The notes below the pieces were generated by a model. That model was given only the letters and a program-made list of their open reading frames with translations, was not told where the DNA came from and ran no database searches. Shown here one piece after another: positions 11,003-23,595 of a stretch of DNA of 40,549 nucleotides. Made by a program: the position numbers and the translations under genes. Each line of letters starts with the position of its first letter. Position 1 is the stretch's first letter. Source of the stretch: an uncultured Enterobacteriaceae bacterium (GTDB lineage Bacteria > Pseudomonadota > Gammaproteobacteria > Enterobacterales > Enterobacteriaceae); NCBI GenBank assembly GCA_947631255.1, contig CANRKT010000032.1, forward strand, positions 1-40,549. The letters run 5' to 3'.

Positions 11003-11440
11003 TTACACTTTAGTACTATCAGCCATCACTTCATGAAATAAATCAGTCAAAAAACGCTGATATTGCTGTGGGTCTATCTGGTGAGGATAACTCAAAACAA
11101 TTAACTGGTGAGCGGCAAGATTTTCATGATATATCGGATGAGTGTGCGGATAGTAATTTACCTAGAAACCTAATGATCGATAAAAATGCAGTCATTTCCG
11201 GTGGAGACTACTGCAAAAATTGATTGAGCATGCGCTTGCCATAATCCAGACCGCGCAGGGTGTCATTCACCGCAAGATGTTCGATAGAACGATAACCACC
11301 AAAATACCACATCCCAATTATGCCAACAAACAGCTCATCATCAAACCCAGCCTATAGCGGGTAACTCGCATGATTCAATACGCGAGTTTTCGCCACCAAT
11401 CGGTATTATTTTCAACATGAGCGACTGCACTTTTCCATCA
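11003..11440 (-). pseudogene. GNAT-family acetyltransferase pseudogene
   Basis: On the minus strand, broken frames give FDDELFVGIIGMWYFGG, YRSIEHLAVNDTLRG and DYGKRMLNQFLQ, the core GNAT fold with a degraded acetyl-CoA loop. After a stop and frame change come RSLGF, YPHTHPIYHENLA and LIVLSYPHQIDPQQYQRFL, the C-terminal part. Several stops and frame changes show it is dead. The upstream part is too decayed to place a start. It lies between the LysE-family gene and epmA. Confidence 0.6.
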
Positions 11441-11453
11441 GGCAGCCGTGGGC

Positions 11454-12431
11454 TTAAGCACGATCCACCGTAAATGCGAGGACTTCAGCCAAGCTGTTAG
11501 CACCCAGCGCCAGCATCACCAGGCGATCAACACCGAGTGCGACACCGGAGCAGTCTGGCAGGCCAGCTTCTAGCGCATCCAACAGCAAGGTATCGATAGG
11601 CTGTTGCACTAAGCCACGCTCAGCCCGCTTGCGATTATCCTGTTCAAAGCGCTGGCGCTGTTCACCCGCATCGGTCAGCTCATGGAAACCGTTCGCCAGT
11701 TCAATACCTTTAAAATAAACTTCGAAGCGTTCTGCAACACGATGATCTTCACTGCTGATTTGTGCCAGTGAAGCCTGGGTTGCCGGGAAATGATAAATCA
11801 CGACGGGTTTATCTTTACCTATCATGGGTTCAACACCGAAAGTAAACAGCATCTGCAATAAGGTATCCCTGTCTTCTTCTGCATCAGCAATATTACTCAG
11901 GTCAAGTTTAGCGGCCGCAGCACGTAATGCCGCTTTATCTGCCGACAGCGGATCTATCTCCAGATAACGCTGAAAAGCTTGCTGATATGAGAGATTTTCA
12001 GCCGGTTCACAATCAAGAACCTGTTGCAGCAAATCATCAACTTCATTGATCAGGCGATACATGTCGTAGTGCGGACGATACCACTCCAGCATGGTGAATT
12101 CTGGATTATGGTGACGCCCCATTTCCTCATTACGGAAACTACGGCATAACTGAAACACCGGCCCGCAACCTGCTGCCAGCAAACGTTTCATATGATACTC
12201 AGGGCTAGTCATCAGATAGAGATTTAATCCCCCGGAATGCCCGGGTCCCACGAAACGCGTCTCAAACGGTACCAGATGAATATCTGTTACTGTCGCCTGA
12301 CTCATGCAAGGCGTTTCCACTTCCAGCACACAACGTTCGGCAAAAAAACGTCGAATTTCAGCCAGAATCACCGCGCGTTTTAACAAGTTAGGAATGGACG
12401 CACTTGGCTGCCAGGAAGCCGTTTCGCTCAT
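11454..12431 (-). CDS. epmA: EF-P (R)-beta-lysine ligase EpmA
   Basis: EpmA (also called PoxA/GenX/YjeA) activates (R)-beta-lysine with ATP and attaches it to Lys34 of elongation factor P. The 325 residues match the E. coli length. It is a class II lysyl-tRNA synthetase paralogue without the anticodon-binding domain: motif 2 [22 protein letters not shown], motif 3 [15 protein letters not shown]. The start is ATG 12431 ([10 protein letters not shown]), the family N-terminus, although the frame is open to 12557. Its substrate protein (efp) and partner enzyme (epmB) lie about 6 kb away in the window. Confidence 0.95.
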   Translation of the reverse strand: MSETASWQPSASIPNLLKRAVILAEIRRFFAERCVLEVETPCMSQATVTDIHLVPFETRFVGPGHSGGLNLYLMTSPEYHMKRLLAAGCGPVFQLCRSFRNEEMGRHHNPEFTMLEWYRPHYDMYRLINEVDDLLQQVLDCEPAENLSYQQAFQRYLEIDPLSADKAALRAAAAKLDLSNIADAEEDRDTLLQMLFTFGVEPMIGKDKPVVIYHFPATQASLAQISSEDHRVAERFEVYFKGIELANGFHELTDAGEQRQRFEQDNRKRAERGLVQQPIDTLLLDALEAGLPDCSGVALGVDRLVMLALGANSLAEVLAFTVDRA

Positions 12432-12601
12432 AAGTAAATCTCCGTCAATCAACAAGGTCGAAAAGTCTACCCGTATCCCAGAACAGAGACAAATTATGTG
12501 CATTATTTTTATCAGCCAGACCTGCACATTGTCGGAAAACGCCTTTTTAATCTTCAATTGACGAAATCAGGCATGCCCTATTCCACAGAACGACGAAAAA
12601 A

Positions 12602-12642
12602 TCGAATACATCAAAATTACATACTATTTACGCGTCTATACT
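12602..12642 (+). promoter_or_regulatory. frd promoter with FNR-type site
   Basis: TCGAATACATCAAA (12602-12615) aligns with the FNR site of the E. coli frd promoter (TCGAT-N4-TCAAA type). TATACT at 12637-12642 is the -10. A start near 12649 puts the FNR site centre about 41 bases upstream, the class II activator position. Anaerobic induction by FNR is inferred from this match. The rest of 12432-12748 shows no further gene. Confidence 0.7.
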
Positions 12643-12748
12643 GCCTCCCAAATAGAGTCAGGAATCTTTTCGCAACAGCAACACCCTCAGCGGTGAACTA
12701 TCTTTAGTCAATATCGCTTTGCGAAATAATAAAATCAGGAGGAATGTC

Positions 12749-14539
12749 GTGAAAACCTTTCAAGCCGATATCGCCATTATAGGTGCCGGTGGTGCAGGGC
12801 TACGAACTGCCATCGCCGCCGCTCAGGCTAATCCAAAAGCTAAAATTGCTCTGATTTCAAAAGTTTACCCAATGCGTAGCCATACTGTAGCAGCGGAAGG
12901 AGGATCTGCGGCAGTGACGCAAGATAGCGACAGTTTTGACTATCACTTCCATGATACCGTCTCAGGTGGTGACTGGCTGTGTGAGCAAGATGTCGTCGAC
13001 TATTTTGTCCGTCACTGCCCGGCAGAGATGACTCAGCTGGAACACTGGGGTTGTCCGTGGAGCCGTCGTCCGGATGGCAGTGTTAACGTCCGTCGCTTCG
13101 GCGGAATGAAGATTGAAAGAACCTGGTTTGCCGCTGATAAAACCGGTTTTCATATGCTCCATACCCTGTTCCAGACCTCATTACAGTTCCCACAGATCCA
13201 GCGTTTTGATGAATACTTTGTCCTCGATATTCTCGTCGATGACGGTCAGGCTCGCGGCCTGGTAGCCATGAACATGATGGAAGGTGAGCTGGTACAGATT
13301 CGTGCTAATTCCGTGGTCATGGCAACGGGTGGCGCTGGCCGTGTGTATCGCTATAACACTAACGGTGGCATCGTCACGGGTGATGGTATGGGCATGGCGC
13401 TGAGCCACGGTGTGCCATTGCGTGATATGGAGTTTGTGCAATATCACCCGACCGGTCTGCCTGGTTCAGGTATTCTGATGACTGAAGGCTGCCGCGGTGA
13501 AGGTGGCATTCTGGTCAACAAAAACGGCTACCGTTATTTGCAAGACTACGGTATGGGTCCGGAAACACCGCTCGGAAAGCCCAAAAATAAATATATGGAA
13601 CTGGGCCCGCGCGACCGTGTTTCACAGGCCTTCTGGCATGAGTCACGCAAAGGCAACACCATTTCAACACCGCGTGGAGATGTGGTCTATCTCGACTTAC
13701 GCCATCTGGGTGAGAAAAAACTGCTCGAGCGGCTCCCCTTTATCTGCGAACTGGCAAAAGCTTATGTTGGTGTCGATCCTGTAAAAGATCCGATTCCAGT
13801 ACGGCCAACAGCGCATTACACCATGGGCGGTATCGAAACCGACAACCAGTGTGAAACCCGTATTAAAGGTCTGTTTGCTGTCGGTGAATGTTCTTCAGTG
13901 GGATTACACGGGGCCAACCGACTTGGTTCAAACTCACTGGCTGAATTAGTGGTCTTTGGCCGCTTGGCCGGTGAACAAGCTGCCGAACATGCCCGTCAGG
14001 CACATCAGGTGAATGATTCCGCTCTCAATGCACAAGCCGCCGACGTCGAAAACAAACTGAAGCAACTGGTTAATCAGGAAGGCACAGAAAACTGGTCAGC
14101 TATTCGCGATGAGATGGGTCTGTCCATGGAAGAGGGATGCGGGATTTACCGTACACCAGAACTGATGCAAAAAACCATCGATAAGCTGGCTGAGCTGCAA
14201 GAACGCTTCCGTCGCGTCAAAATAACCGATACCTCTAGTGTCTTTAATACTGACTTGCTCTACACCATTGAGCTGGGCCATGGCCTGAATGTGGCCGAAT
14301 GTATGGCGCACTCCGCCATGGCGCGTAAAGAGTCGCGTGGTGCTCACCAGCGGCTTGATGAAGGCTGTACCGAGCGTGATGACGTTAACTTTTTAAAACA
14401 TACACTGGCCTTCCGTGAGGCCGACGGCACCACACGTCTTGATTATGGCGACGTCAAAATTACGACCCTACCACCAGCAAAACGCGTCTACGGTGCAGAA
14501 GCTGATGCTACGGATAAGAAGGAGAAGGCCAATGGTTGA
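12749..14539 (+). CDS. frdA: Fumarate reductase flavoprotein subunit FrdA
   Basis: FrdA is the catalytic subunit of quinol:fumarate reductase, reducing fumarate to succinate at a covalent FAD in anaerobic respiration. The 596 residues begin at GTG 12749 after AGGAGG (6-base spacing), as in E. coli. Visible are the FAD-binding GAGGAGLR motif, His45 in [11 protein letters not shown] (flavin attachment), [21 protein letters not shown] and [14 protein letters not shown] at the active site. It is the first gene of frdABCD; frdB starts 8 bases before its end. Confidence 0.97.
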   Translation: MKTFQADIAIIGAGGAGLRTAIAAAQANPKAKIALISKVYPMRSHTVAAEGGSAAVTQDSDSFDYHFHDTVSGGDWLCEQDVVDYFVRHCPAEMTQLEHWGCPWSRRPDGSVNVRRFGGMKIERTWFAADKTGFHMLHTLFQTSLQFPQIQRFDEYFVLDILVDDGQARGLVAMNMMEGELVQIRANSVVMATGGAGRVYRYNTNGGIVTGDGMGMALSHGVPLRDMEFVQYHPTGLPGSGILMTEGCRGEGGILVNKNGYRYLQDYGMGPETPLGKPKNKYMELGPRDRVSQAFWHESRKGNTISTPRGDVVYLDLRHLGEKKLLERLPFICELAKAYVGVDPVKDPIPVRPTAHYTMGGIETDNQCETRIKGLFAVGECSSVGLHGANRLGSNSLAELVVFGRLAGEQAAEHARQAHQVNDSALNAQAADVENKLKQLVNQEGTENWSAIRDEMGLSMEEGCGIYRTPELMQKTIDKLAELQERFRRVKITDTSSVFNTDLLYTIELGHGLNVAECMAHSAMARKESRGAHQRLDEGCTERDDVNFLKHTLAFREADGTTRLDYGDVKITTLPPAKRVYGAEADATDKKEKANG

Positions 14540-15266
14540 GATGCAAACACAGAAAGTTTCCATTATGCGCTATAACCCAGAAACGGATAGCGAACCGCAT
14601 AATGTCACTTATGATGTCCCATTTGATGAGCAGACGTCACTGCTGGATGCCCTGGGCTACATCAAAGATAATCTTGCTCCCGACCTGAGCTATCGCTGGT
14701 CTTGCCGTATGGCTATTTGCGGCTCGTGCGGCATGATGGTGAATAATATCCCAAAACTGGCCTGTAAAACCTTCCTGCGTGAATACCCGGAGGGTGTACA
14801 GATTGGCGCGCTGTCAAACTTCCCGATTGAGCGCGATTTAGTCGTCGATATGACGCACTTTATTGAAAGCCTTGAAGCGATTAAGCCTTATATCATCGGT
14901 AATGACCGTCCACTGGCTGAGGGGCCAAATACACAGACCCCGGCTCAAATGGCTAAATATCACCAGTTTTCCGGATGTATCAACTGTGGTCTGTGTTATG
15001 CAGCTTGCCCACAATTTGGCCTGAATCCAGAATTTATTGGACCGGCGGCAATCACACTGGCTCATCGTTACAATCTGGATAACCGCGATCACGGTAAAGC
15101 CGCTCGTATGCCGCAGTTGAATGGCAAGAATGGGGTCTGGAGCTGTACCTTTGTCGGCTTCTGTTCTGTCGTCTGCCCTAAACATGTTGATCCTGCTGCC
15201 GCTATCCAGCAGGGCAAAGTCGAAAGTTCTAAGGACTTTTTGATTGCCACCCTGAAACCACGCTAA
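14532..15266 (+). CDS. frdB: Fumarate reductase iron-sulfur subunit FrdB
   Basis: FrdB carries electrons from menaquinol to FrdA through three clusters. The 244 residues show the 2Fe-2S motif ([11 protein letters not shown] with an upstream plant-type ferredoxin fold), the 4Fe-4S motif [12 protein letters not shown] and the 3Fe-4S/4Fe cysteines [14 protein letters not shown]. The start is ATG 14532 (MVEMQ), overlapping the frdA stop. The open frame reaches further upstream but inside frdA. Confidence 0.97.
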   Translation: MVEMQTQKVSIMRYNPETDSEPHNVTYDVPFDEQTSLLDALGYIKDNLAPDLSYRWSCRMAICGSCGMMVNNIPKLACKTFLREYPEGVQIGALSNFPIERDLVVDMTHFIESLEAIKPYIIGNDRPLAEGPNTQTPAQMAKYHQFSGCINCGLCYAACPQFGLNPEFIGPAAITLAHRYNLDNRDHGKAARMPQLNGKNGVWSCTFVGFCSVVCPKHVDPAAAIQQGKVESSKDFLIATLKPR

Positions 15267-15276
15267 GGAGTGCACC

Positions 15277-15672
15277 ATGACCACGAAACGAAAACCCTAT
15301 GTTCCTCCGATGACTTCAACATGGTGGAAAAAACTCGGTTTTTATCGTTTTTATATGCTTCGTGAGGGAACGTCGGTACCCACTGTATGGTTTAGTTTAT
15401 TACTGATTTACGGGCTGTTCTCTCTGAAGCATGGCCCTGAAGAATGGGCCGGGTTTGTCAGTTTTTTACAGAACCCTGTCGTTCTTATTCTTAATATCAT
15501 CACACTCGCAGCGGCATTGTTGCATACCAAAACCTGGTTTGAACTCGCTCCCAAGGCGGCCATTGTGATTGTTAAAGAAAAAAAAATGGGGCCAGAGCCA
15601 GTCATTAAGGGGCTTTGGGGGGTTACCGTGCTGGTAACCTGCGTAGTGCTGTTTGTTGCATTATTCTGGTAG
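15277..15672 (+). CDS. frdC: Fumarate reductase membrane subunit FrdC
   Basis: FrdC is a 131-residue inner-membrane anchor with three hydrophobic helices (about 30-50, 63-85 and 105-130). Together with FrdD it binds menaquinol and holds FrdAB at the membrane. The N-terminal [28 protein letters not shown] is characteristic. It begins 10 bases after frdB with AAGGAG upstream. Confidence 0.96.
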   Translation: MTTKRKPYVPPMTSTWWKKLGFYRFYMLREGTSVPTVWFSLLLIYGLFSLKHGPEEWAGFVSFLQNPVVLILNIITLAAALLHTKTWFELAPKAAIVIVKEKKMGPEPVIKGLWGVTVLVTCVVLFVALFW

Positions 15673-15682
15673 GGAGAAGCCC

Positions 15683-16042
15683 ATGATTAATCAAAAACCT
15701 CAACGTTCTGATGAACCGGTATTCTGGGGACTCTTTGGTGCCGGCGGCATGTGGGGAGCTATCTTCGCACCCGTTATCGTCTTACTTATTGGTATTTTAC
15801 TGCCACTGGGCCTTTTCCCCGCCGAAGCACTGGACTTTACCCGTGTTCATGCTTTCGTTAATAGCTGGATAGGTCGATTATTCGTTTTCCTGATGATTGT
15901 TCTGCCATTATGGTGTGGTTTGCACCGTATTCATCACGGAATGCATGATTTAAAAGTGCATGTCCCCTTCGGGAAATGGGTATTTTATGGTCTGGCGGCT
16001 ATTCTCAGTATCATTACCTTAGTGGGTGTGATCAGTTTTTAG
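15683..16042 (+). CDS. frdD: Fumarate reductase membrane subunit FrdD
   Basis: FrdD is the 119-residue second membrane anchor, the same length as in E. coli. It has three hydrophobic helices and the conserved [16 protein letters not shown] start and [18 protein letters not shown] segment. ATG 15683 follows AGGGAGAAG. A hairpin terminator follows directly. In E. coli the ampC promoter overlaps frdD; here about 200 bases separate them. Confidence 0.96.
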   Translation: MINQKPQRSDEPVFWGLFGAGGMWGAIFAPVIVLLIGILLPLGLFPAEALDFTRVHAFVNSWIGRLFVFLMIVLPLWCGLHRIHHGMHDLKVHVPFGKWVFYGLAAILSIITLVGVISF

Positions 16043-16056
16043 TTATCGTAATATTT

Positions 16057-16085
16057 AAAAGCCTGCATTATATTTGCAGGCTTTT
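16057..16085 (+). terminator. Rho-independent terminator after frdD
   Basis: AAAAGCCTGCA, loop TTATATT, TGCAGGCTTTT. It closes the frd operon, so the beta-lactamase gene downstream needs its own promoter. Confidence 0.85.
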
Positions 16086-16182
16086 AATTCAATGAATCAA
16101 CATTGCATTTAAAAAAGATAAAATAACACTAATAACTATTTTAAAAAAAATAGAATGATTTGCCATTCCGATATAAATATAA

Positions 16183-17391
<1,209 letters not shown>

Positions 17392-17648
17392 AGTACCGTT
17401 CTGGCATTGATATGTAACCTATTCTGAATACACCCCATTTATTGGGGTTAACAGTTAACAAAAAGCATTCATCTGCTGGCAGCTAGCTGGTATGTCGAAA
17501 ACAGCCCGTCGTTATGCCTTTAAGCCTAGAATTGATAGTGACTTAGAACGCAGTTTATCGCTTCATTATTTTTTTTTATTCATATCATAGAGCCTGCTTG
17601 TTTGCCGCCCTGAAAAGGAAATCGTCATCACTCACGCGAACTCTGAAT
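17392..17648 (+). other. Intergenic region between ampC and the LuxR-type gene
   Basis: AT-rich without a gene. A small stem (ACCCCA ... TGGGGT, 17432-17448) lies 40 bases after the ampC stop and could be a weak terminator, though no U tract follows. Just after it is the palindromic GTTAACAGTTAAC. I see no clear promoter. Confidence 0.4.
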
Positions 17649-18242
17649 ATGTATAAAATACTGGTAGTTGATAAATGTTTTTTCAGTCGATTTGGTTTAA
17701 CAACCTGGCTCGGTCAGGGAAATCTCACAGAGAGGAATCTTATTATTACCGAGGCGGATAATCTGCAATTCGCCCGTGAGATGATGATGACATGGCAACC
17801 TAATCTCATTATTGCCGATTTTACCAGTTTTCTTACTACCCTAAAAAATATACGTCAATTATCCATTATTCATGAAAGTCGCGCTGAAAACACCAGCATT
17901 ATATTATTAAAAAGCAATCATCACTCACATATCGGTGATAGCAGTAAGCATCGCGGCAATATACACATTCTGGATAAATCTATACCACTTAATGAGTTAG
18001 AAAATATTATTGAGCAAAATACCATCCTGCCAGCTGAGGGAACAATCAAAAAACGTGCGTTAATACCGCCACTTACATTACGAGAAGAGCGTATTTTAAA
18101 GCTTTGGAAAGATGGAGCGCATAATACCTATATCGCCAGGCTGATGGGAATTAGTATTAAGACCGTTTATACCTACAAGAGAAATATCCGGGTCAAGTTA
18201 GGTGCAGAAAATCGGCTATCGCTATTTATGAATATGTCTTAA
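17649..18242 (+). CDS. LuxR/FixJ-type transcriptional regulator with receiver-like N-terminus
   Basis: The 197-residue protein has a receiver-like domain (about 1-120) and a C-terminal LuxR-type helix-turn-helix (about 137-195: LTLREERILKLW, HNTYIARLMGISIKTVYTYKRNIRVKLG). The receiver keeps an Asp in LIIADF and a Lys in LDKSIPL, but has only one acidic residue in the first pocket (VVDKC), so normal phosphorylation is uncertain. This resembles the RcsB-associated or fimbrial regulators of enterobacteria (BglJ-, FimZ-like) in layout; I cannot name it. There is no kinase gene nearby. ATG 17649 is chosen although its ribosome site is weak. The gene is AT-rich, which suggests transfer. Confidence 0.75.
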   Translation: MYKILVVDKCFFSRFGLTTWLGQGNLTERNLIITEADNLQFAREMMMTWQPNLIIADFTSFLTTLKNIRQLSIIHESRAENTSIILLKSNHHSHIGDSSKHRGNIHILDKSIPLNELENIIEQNTILPAEGTIKKRALIPPLTLREERILKLWKDGAHNTYIARLMGISIKTVYTYKRNIRVKLGAENRLSLFMNMS

Positions 18243-18286
18243 TAAAATAAGTACAATCAATCGATAATCAGAGCAGTACGAATTTA

Positions 18287-18320
18287 TCGGGAATGAGATG
18301 CCAAAGCATCTCATTCCCGA
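18287..18320. terminator. Terminator hairpin between the LuxR-type gene and efp
   Basis: TCGGGAATGAGATG, loop CCAAAG, and its exact 14-base complement. The genes converge, so it probably serves both. There is no long U tract. Confidence 0.7.
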
Positions 18321-18330
18321 CTCGCCTGAA

Positions 18331-18897
18331 TTATTTCACGCGAGAAACGTATTCACCTGAACGGGTGTCAACTTTAATCACTTCACCAATCTGTACAAAC
18401 AGAGGAACTTTAACCACTGCCCCAGTGCTCAATGTCGCAGGCTTACCACCGGTACCCGCGGTATCGCCTTTCAGGCCAGGATCGGTATCAATGATTTCTA
18501 GCTCAACAAAGTTCGGTGGGGTAACCGCGATAGGCTGACCGTTCCACAGAGTGACGATACATTCAGCTTGATCCAGCAGCCATTTAGCATTATCACCAAC
18601 CGCTTTAGCATCTGCTGCCAGCTGCTCAAAAGTTTCGTTGTTCATGAAATGCCAGAACTCACCGTCGTTATACAGATAACTCAGGTTCATATCGATAACA
18701 TCTGCGCCTTCTGCAGTGTCAGTCGATTTAAAGGTTTTCTCAACACGAGAGCCAGTCAGCAGACGGCGCAGTTTTACGCGCGCAAAAGCCTGACCTTTGC
18801 CTGGTTTAACGAATTCACTGAATTCGACGGCATAAGGTTCGCCATCCATAATGATTTTAAGACCGACACGAAAATCGTTGCTAGAATAAGTTGCCAT
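18331..18897 (-). CDS. efp: Elongation factor P
   Basis: EF-P binds between the P and E sites of the ribosome and relieves stalling at consecutive prolines. The 188 residues match E. coli. Lys34 in [12 protein letters not shown] is the residue modified with beta-lysine by EpmA. The three-barrel fold is evident from the conserved [16 protein letters not shown] and [19 protein letters not shown] segments. The start is ATG 18897 (MATYSSNDF); the open frame continues to 18999 without similarity. It is divergent from epmB with only 40 bases between. Confidence 0.97.
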   Translation of the reverse strand: MATYSSNDFRVGLKIIMDGEPYAVEFSEFVKPGKGQAFARVKLRRLLTGSRVEKTFKSTDTAEGADVIDMNLSYLYNDGEFWHFMNNETFEQLAADAKAVGDNAKWLLDQAECIVTLWNGQPIAVTPPNFVELEIIDTDPGLKGDTAGTGGKPATLSTGAVVKVPLFVQIGEVIKVDTRSGEYVSRVK

Positions 18898-18937
18898 AAG
18901 GCCCTCTGAATTAATTAACTGGTAGATTAGCCAAAAA

Positions 18938-19984
18938 ATGGCAAGCATTGTAACCCTAAACACCCCCGACAGAGAAGATTGGTTAACGCAACTTGCCAAT
19001 GTTATAACCGATCCTGATGAACTTCTTCAGATTTTAAACCTGGCAGATAACCCTGCATTGCTCCAGGGGCGTGAAGCACGCCGCCTTTTTGCTCTGCGCG
19101 TTCCTCGAGCTTTTGTTGCCCGGATGGAAAAAGGGAACCCTGATGATCCTCTGTTACGCCAAGTACTAACAACAAAGCAAGAGTTTATCATCGCCCCAGG
19201 ATATAGCACCGATCCACTTGAAGAACAACATAACGTGGTCCCTGGATTACTGCATAAATACAGTAATCGCGCCTTGCTATTAGTGAAAGGCGGCTGTGCC
19301 GTTAATTGTCGCTACTGTTTTCGTCGCCACTTCCCTTACGCCGATAACCAGGGTAATAAACGTAACTGGCAAGCCGCTCTCACCTATATCAGTGAGCATC
19401 CGGAACTTGATGAAATTATCTTTTCTGGCGGTGACCCGCTGATGGCGAAAGATCATGAGCTGGACTGGCTGATAACCGAGCTGGAAGCTATCGGGCATAT
19501 TAAACGGCTGCGTATCCATAGCAGACTCCCGATTGTACTTCCTGACCGTATTACCGAGACCCTAATCTCAAGGCTGTCGCGCTCACGCTTACAGGTGCTG
19601 CTGGTAAACCATATTAATCACGCGCAAGAAATCGGTCATGACTTCCGTGATGCCATGATAAAACTGCGCCAGGCTGGTGTGACGCTGTTAAATCAGAGCG
19701 TGTTGCTACGTGGAGTCAATGATAATGCCCATATCCTGGCTGATTTAAGCAGGGCGCTGTTTGATGCCGGTGTGCTGCCCTATTATCTGCATGTACTCGA
19801 CAGAGTTCAGGGCGCTGCGCATTTTATGGTGGAAGATGAAGAAGCCCGGGCGATTATGCGCGAACTGTTGACTCTGGTATCGGGCTATATGGTGCCTAAG
19901 CTGACGCGTGAGATTGGCGGTGAACCCAGCAAAACCATGCTGGATTTACAGCTACGTCGGCAACGTAACGCTGACCCGAGCTAA
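18938..19984 (+). CDS. epmB: EF-P lysine 2,3-aminomutase EpmB
   Basis: This radical-SAM, PLP-dependent enzyme converts (S)-alpha-lysine to (R)-beta-lysine for EF-P modification. It has 348 residues against 342 in E. coli. The CX3CX2C cluster motif is C120-AVN-C124-RY-C127; GGDPLM follows, and the PLP-binding Lys lies in the C-terminal [17 protein letters not shown] segment. It is divergent from efp, as in E. coli, so enzyme and target are paired. Confidence 0.96.
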   Translation: MASIVTLNTPDREDWLTQLANVITDPDELLQILNLADNPALLQGREARRLFALRVPRAFVARMEKGNPDDPLLRQVLTTKQEFIIAPGYSTDPLEEQHNVVPGLLHKYSNRALLLVKGGCAVNCRYCFRRHFPYADNQGNKRNWQAALTYISEHPELDEIIFSGGDPLMAKDHELDWLITELEAIGHIKRLRIHSRLPIVLPDRITETLISRLSRSRLQVLLVNHINHAQEIGHDFRDAMIKLRQAGVTLLNQSVLLRGVNDNAHILADLSRALFDAGVLPYYLHVLDRVQGAAHFMVEDEEARAIMRELLTLVSGYMVPKLTREIGGEPSKTMLDLQLRRQRNADPS

Positions 19985-20016
19985 ATCAGAACCATGTCCA
20001 GGCAGCAATAAATATC

Positions 20017-20059
20017 ACCGCTTACCTCTGTTAATATCAATATGCAGCAGGTAAGCGGT
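20017..20059. terminator. Hairpin between epmB and yjeI
   Basis: ACCGCTTACCT and its exact 11-base complement, separated by 21 bases, lie between two converging genes. There is no U tract, so termination is only a suggestion. Confidence 0.4.
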
Positions 20060-20076
20060 ACATCAGGCTGGCCTTA

Positions 20077-20433
20077 TCATTCAGGGCAGCTATATACCTG
20101 TCCGACCATTTTGCTATCAGTCGGTATGAAACTGGACAGCAGTGTCTGGCTTGGGCTGCTAACGCCATACAGTACGTTCCCCCCCTGAGCCGCAGCATTA
20201 TTACGTAATGCATTTGCAGCGCCACGCATTGAGCCACCTTCATCACCATTCTGACCAGATAACCAGTTACTCTGCTCACCGGTTGCTGTTCCGATCAGAC
20301 GGCATTCGCTACCGGGTTTATCTTCTACAAAGCGAACATTCTGACCACCCGTCGTAAGATCATTGCTTGAGCTACTGCAACCAGCCAGCAGCAATGCTGC
20401 TCCAATCATTCCCACTGCAAGTTTTATGCGCAT
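20077..20433 (-). CDS. yjeI: YjeI-like outer-membrane lipoprotein (DUF4156)
   Basis: The 118-residue lipoprotein has a signal ending ALLLAGC (Cys19) and the DUF4156 pattern: CRLIGTATGEQSNWLSGQNGDEGGSMRGAANALRN and GGNVLYGVSSPSQ. It is close to E. coli YjeI (117). Its function is unknown. The start is ATG 20433, supported by GGGGAA upstream; the ATG at 20448 would bring that site into the coding region. It lies in its usual place between epmB and groEL. Confidence 0.92.
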   Translation of the reverse strand: MRIKLAVGMIGAALLLAGCSSSSNDLTTGGQNVRFVEDKPGSECRLIGTATGEQSNWLSGQNGDEGGSMRGAANALRNNAAAQGGNVLYGVSSPSQTLLSSFIPTDSKMVGQVYSCPE

Positions 20434-20602
20434 CTTGTTCCCCATCATTATTGTATTGAGCTTTTATCACCCGTTGAAATCTTATACTAAAGTCCGCACA
20501 AAAGAAAAAATCCCCAGAGATTTCTATCTACGGATTTACTTCTGTACTGTTGATGACATTCATAACTCCGAATGAGATGCACCAGGAGTTTAAGCCAATA
20601 AA

Positions 20603-20633
20603 AAAGCCTGTAAACTATGCGCTTACAGGCTTT
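20603..20633 (-). terminator. Rho-independent terminator of groESL
   Basis: On the minus strand AAAGCCTGTAA, a 9-base loop, TTACAGGCTTT and further Ts. It lies 31 bases past the groEL stop. Confidence 0.88.
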
Positions 20634-20664
20634 CTTCACAAGCAGTAGTGGTTAGACTACATGA

Positions 20665-22314
<1,650 letters not shown>

Positions 22315-22354
22315 TTATATTCCTCAAATTCGTTCAGGTGTTCGTACGGAGATA

Positions 22355-22681
<327 letters not shown>

Positions 22682-22723
22682 TTAGGTAACGCCGCCCCAA
22701 ACAGGATTCGGCTGTTGCCCAAA

Positions 22724-22753
22724 TAGATGGGGGTTATTAACCTCCCCTTCAAG
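22724..22753 (-). promoter_or_regulatory. Sigma-32 heat-shock promoter of groESL
   Basis: On the minus strand CCCCCTTGAA (-35) is followed, 15 bases after CTTGAA, by CCCCATCTA (-10). This is nearly the same as the E. coli groE heat-shock promoter. It lies between fxsA and groES. Confidence 0.85.
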
Positions 22754-22779
22754 GGGGATCACAAAAAAAAGTAGAAAAT

Positions 22780-23259
22780 TTAACGATCCTGGCGATCCTG
22801 ATCTTCAAGACGCTTTGTCGTCTCATCTTTACGTTGATATTCACCATCAAAAGTACTGCCTTGATGGGGGTTTCCCGCACCAAATCCACCGCCCGGCATC
22901 GCAGAAAAACGCAGATGAGGCATCAGTTTAACGGTTAAATGTTTCTGTATTGGTGGAAGTAGTAATAACAGACCGAGAAAATCGGTAAAGAAGCCAGGTA
23001 AGATAAGCAAAATACCGACGATGATCAGCGAGACACTTTTTACCATCTCTGCCGCCGGACTCTCACCGGCTGCGATTTTTTGCTGCATCAGCATAAAGTT
23101 CTTCAGACCCTGATTCTTAACCAGCGATACACCCAGTACCGAAGTCAGTATCACAAGGATCAACGTCAGAAAAATACCAAAAATATGCGCTACCTGTATA
23201 AAGAGAGAAATCTCAATATAGACATAGAGAAAGAAAGCAATAAATGGGATCCAGCGCAC
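22780..23259 (-). CDS. fxsA: Membrane protein FxsA
   Basis: The 159-residue inner-membrane protein has about four hydrophobic segments (WIPFIAFFLYVYIEISLFI; IFLTLILVILTSVLG; a pair at 75-100) and a polar C-terminal tail with GGGFGAG. Overproduction in E. coli relieves F-plasmid exclusion of phage T7; its normal role is unknown. It lies upstream of groES as in related genomes. In E. coli yjeH sits between them; it is absent here. Confidence 0.93.
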   Translation of the reverse strand: MRWIPFIAFFLYVYIEISLFIQVAHIFGIFLTLILVILTSVLGVSLVKNQGLKNFMLMQQKIAAGESPAAEMVKSVSLIIVGILLILPGFFTDFLGLLLLLPPIQKHLTVKLMPHLRFSAMPGGGFGAGNPHQGSTFDGEYQRKDETTKRLEDQDRQDR

Positions 23260-23595
23260 TGAATACTCCTGTCATCAGGCAAGCCCCTTAACTCAGACGC
23301 TCACAAAAAATGGGGTTGTCACGTTTATCTGGTAAGAGATGGCGACACTATAACCAAAATTCAAGGGGGGAAAGAACGTGTTTTTTGCGCCTCCGGTAAC
23401 TATTGACTTCTGTCACAAATCGACAATAGTTATCCCCCATTGGCAAGAATAAGTGATCCAGGTTAATACATTTGTCTATCATCAGCATATCATCAAGGTC
23501 AATAAGCAAATACTGGGCATAATCATCGGTCTATTCCTATCAGCACCAGATATCCTGTGTGCGTACATCGTGATAGTTTAAATAAGAAGGTTTAC
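23260..23595. other. Intergenic region between fxsA and aspA
   Basis: This 336-base gap separates two divergent genes and must hold both promoters. The clearest structure is an inverted repeat, TAACTATTG (23397-23405) and CAATAGTTA (23424-23432), with TGTCACAAATCGACA between. I cannot assign it to CRP or FNR with confidence. Half-sites near 23500-23520 (TCATCAAGGTCAA) are not full matches either. Confidence 0.4.

Noticed and set aside
14838..15284. 148-codon frame opposite frdB
   Set aside because: Antisense shadow of the iron-sulfur subunit gene.
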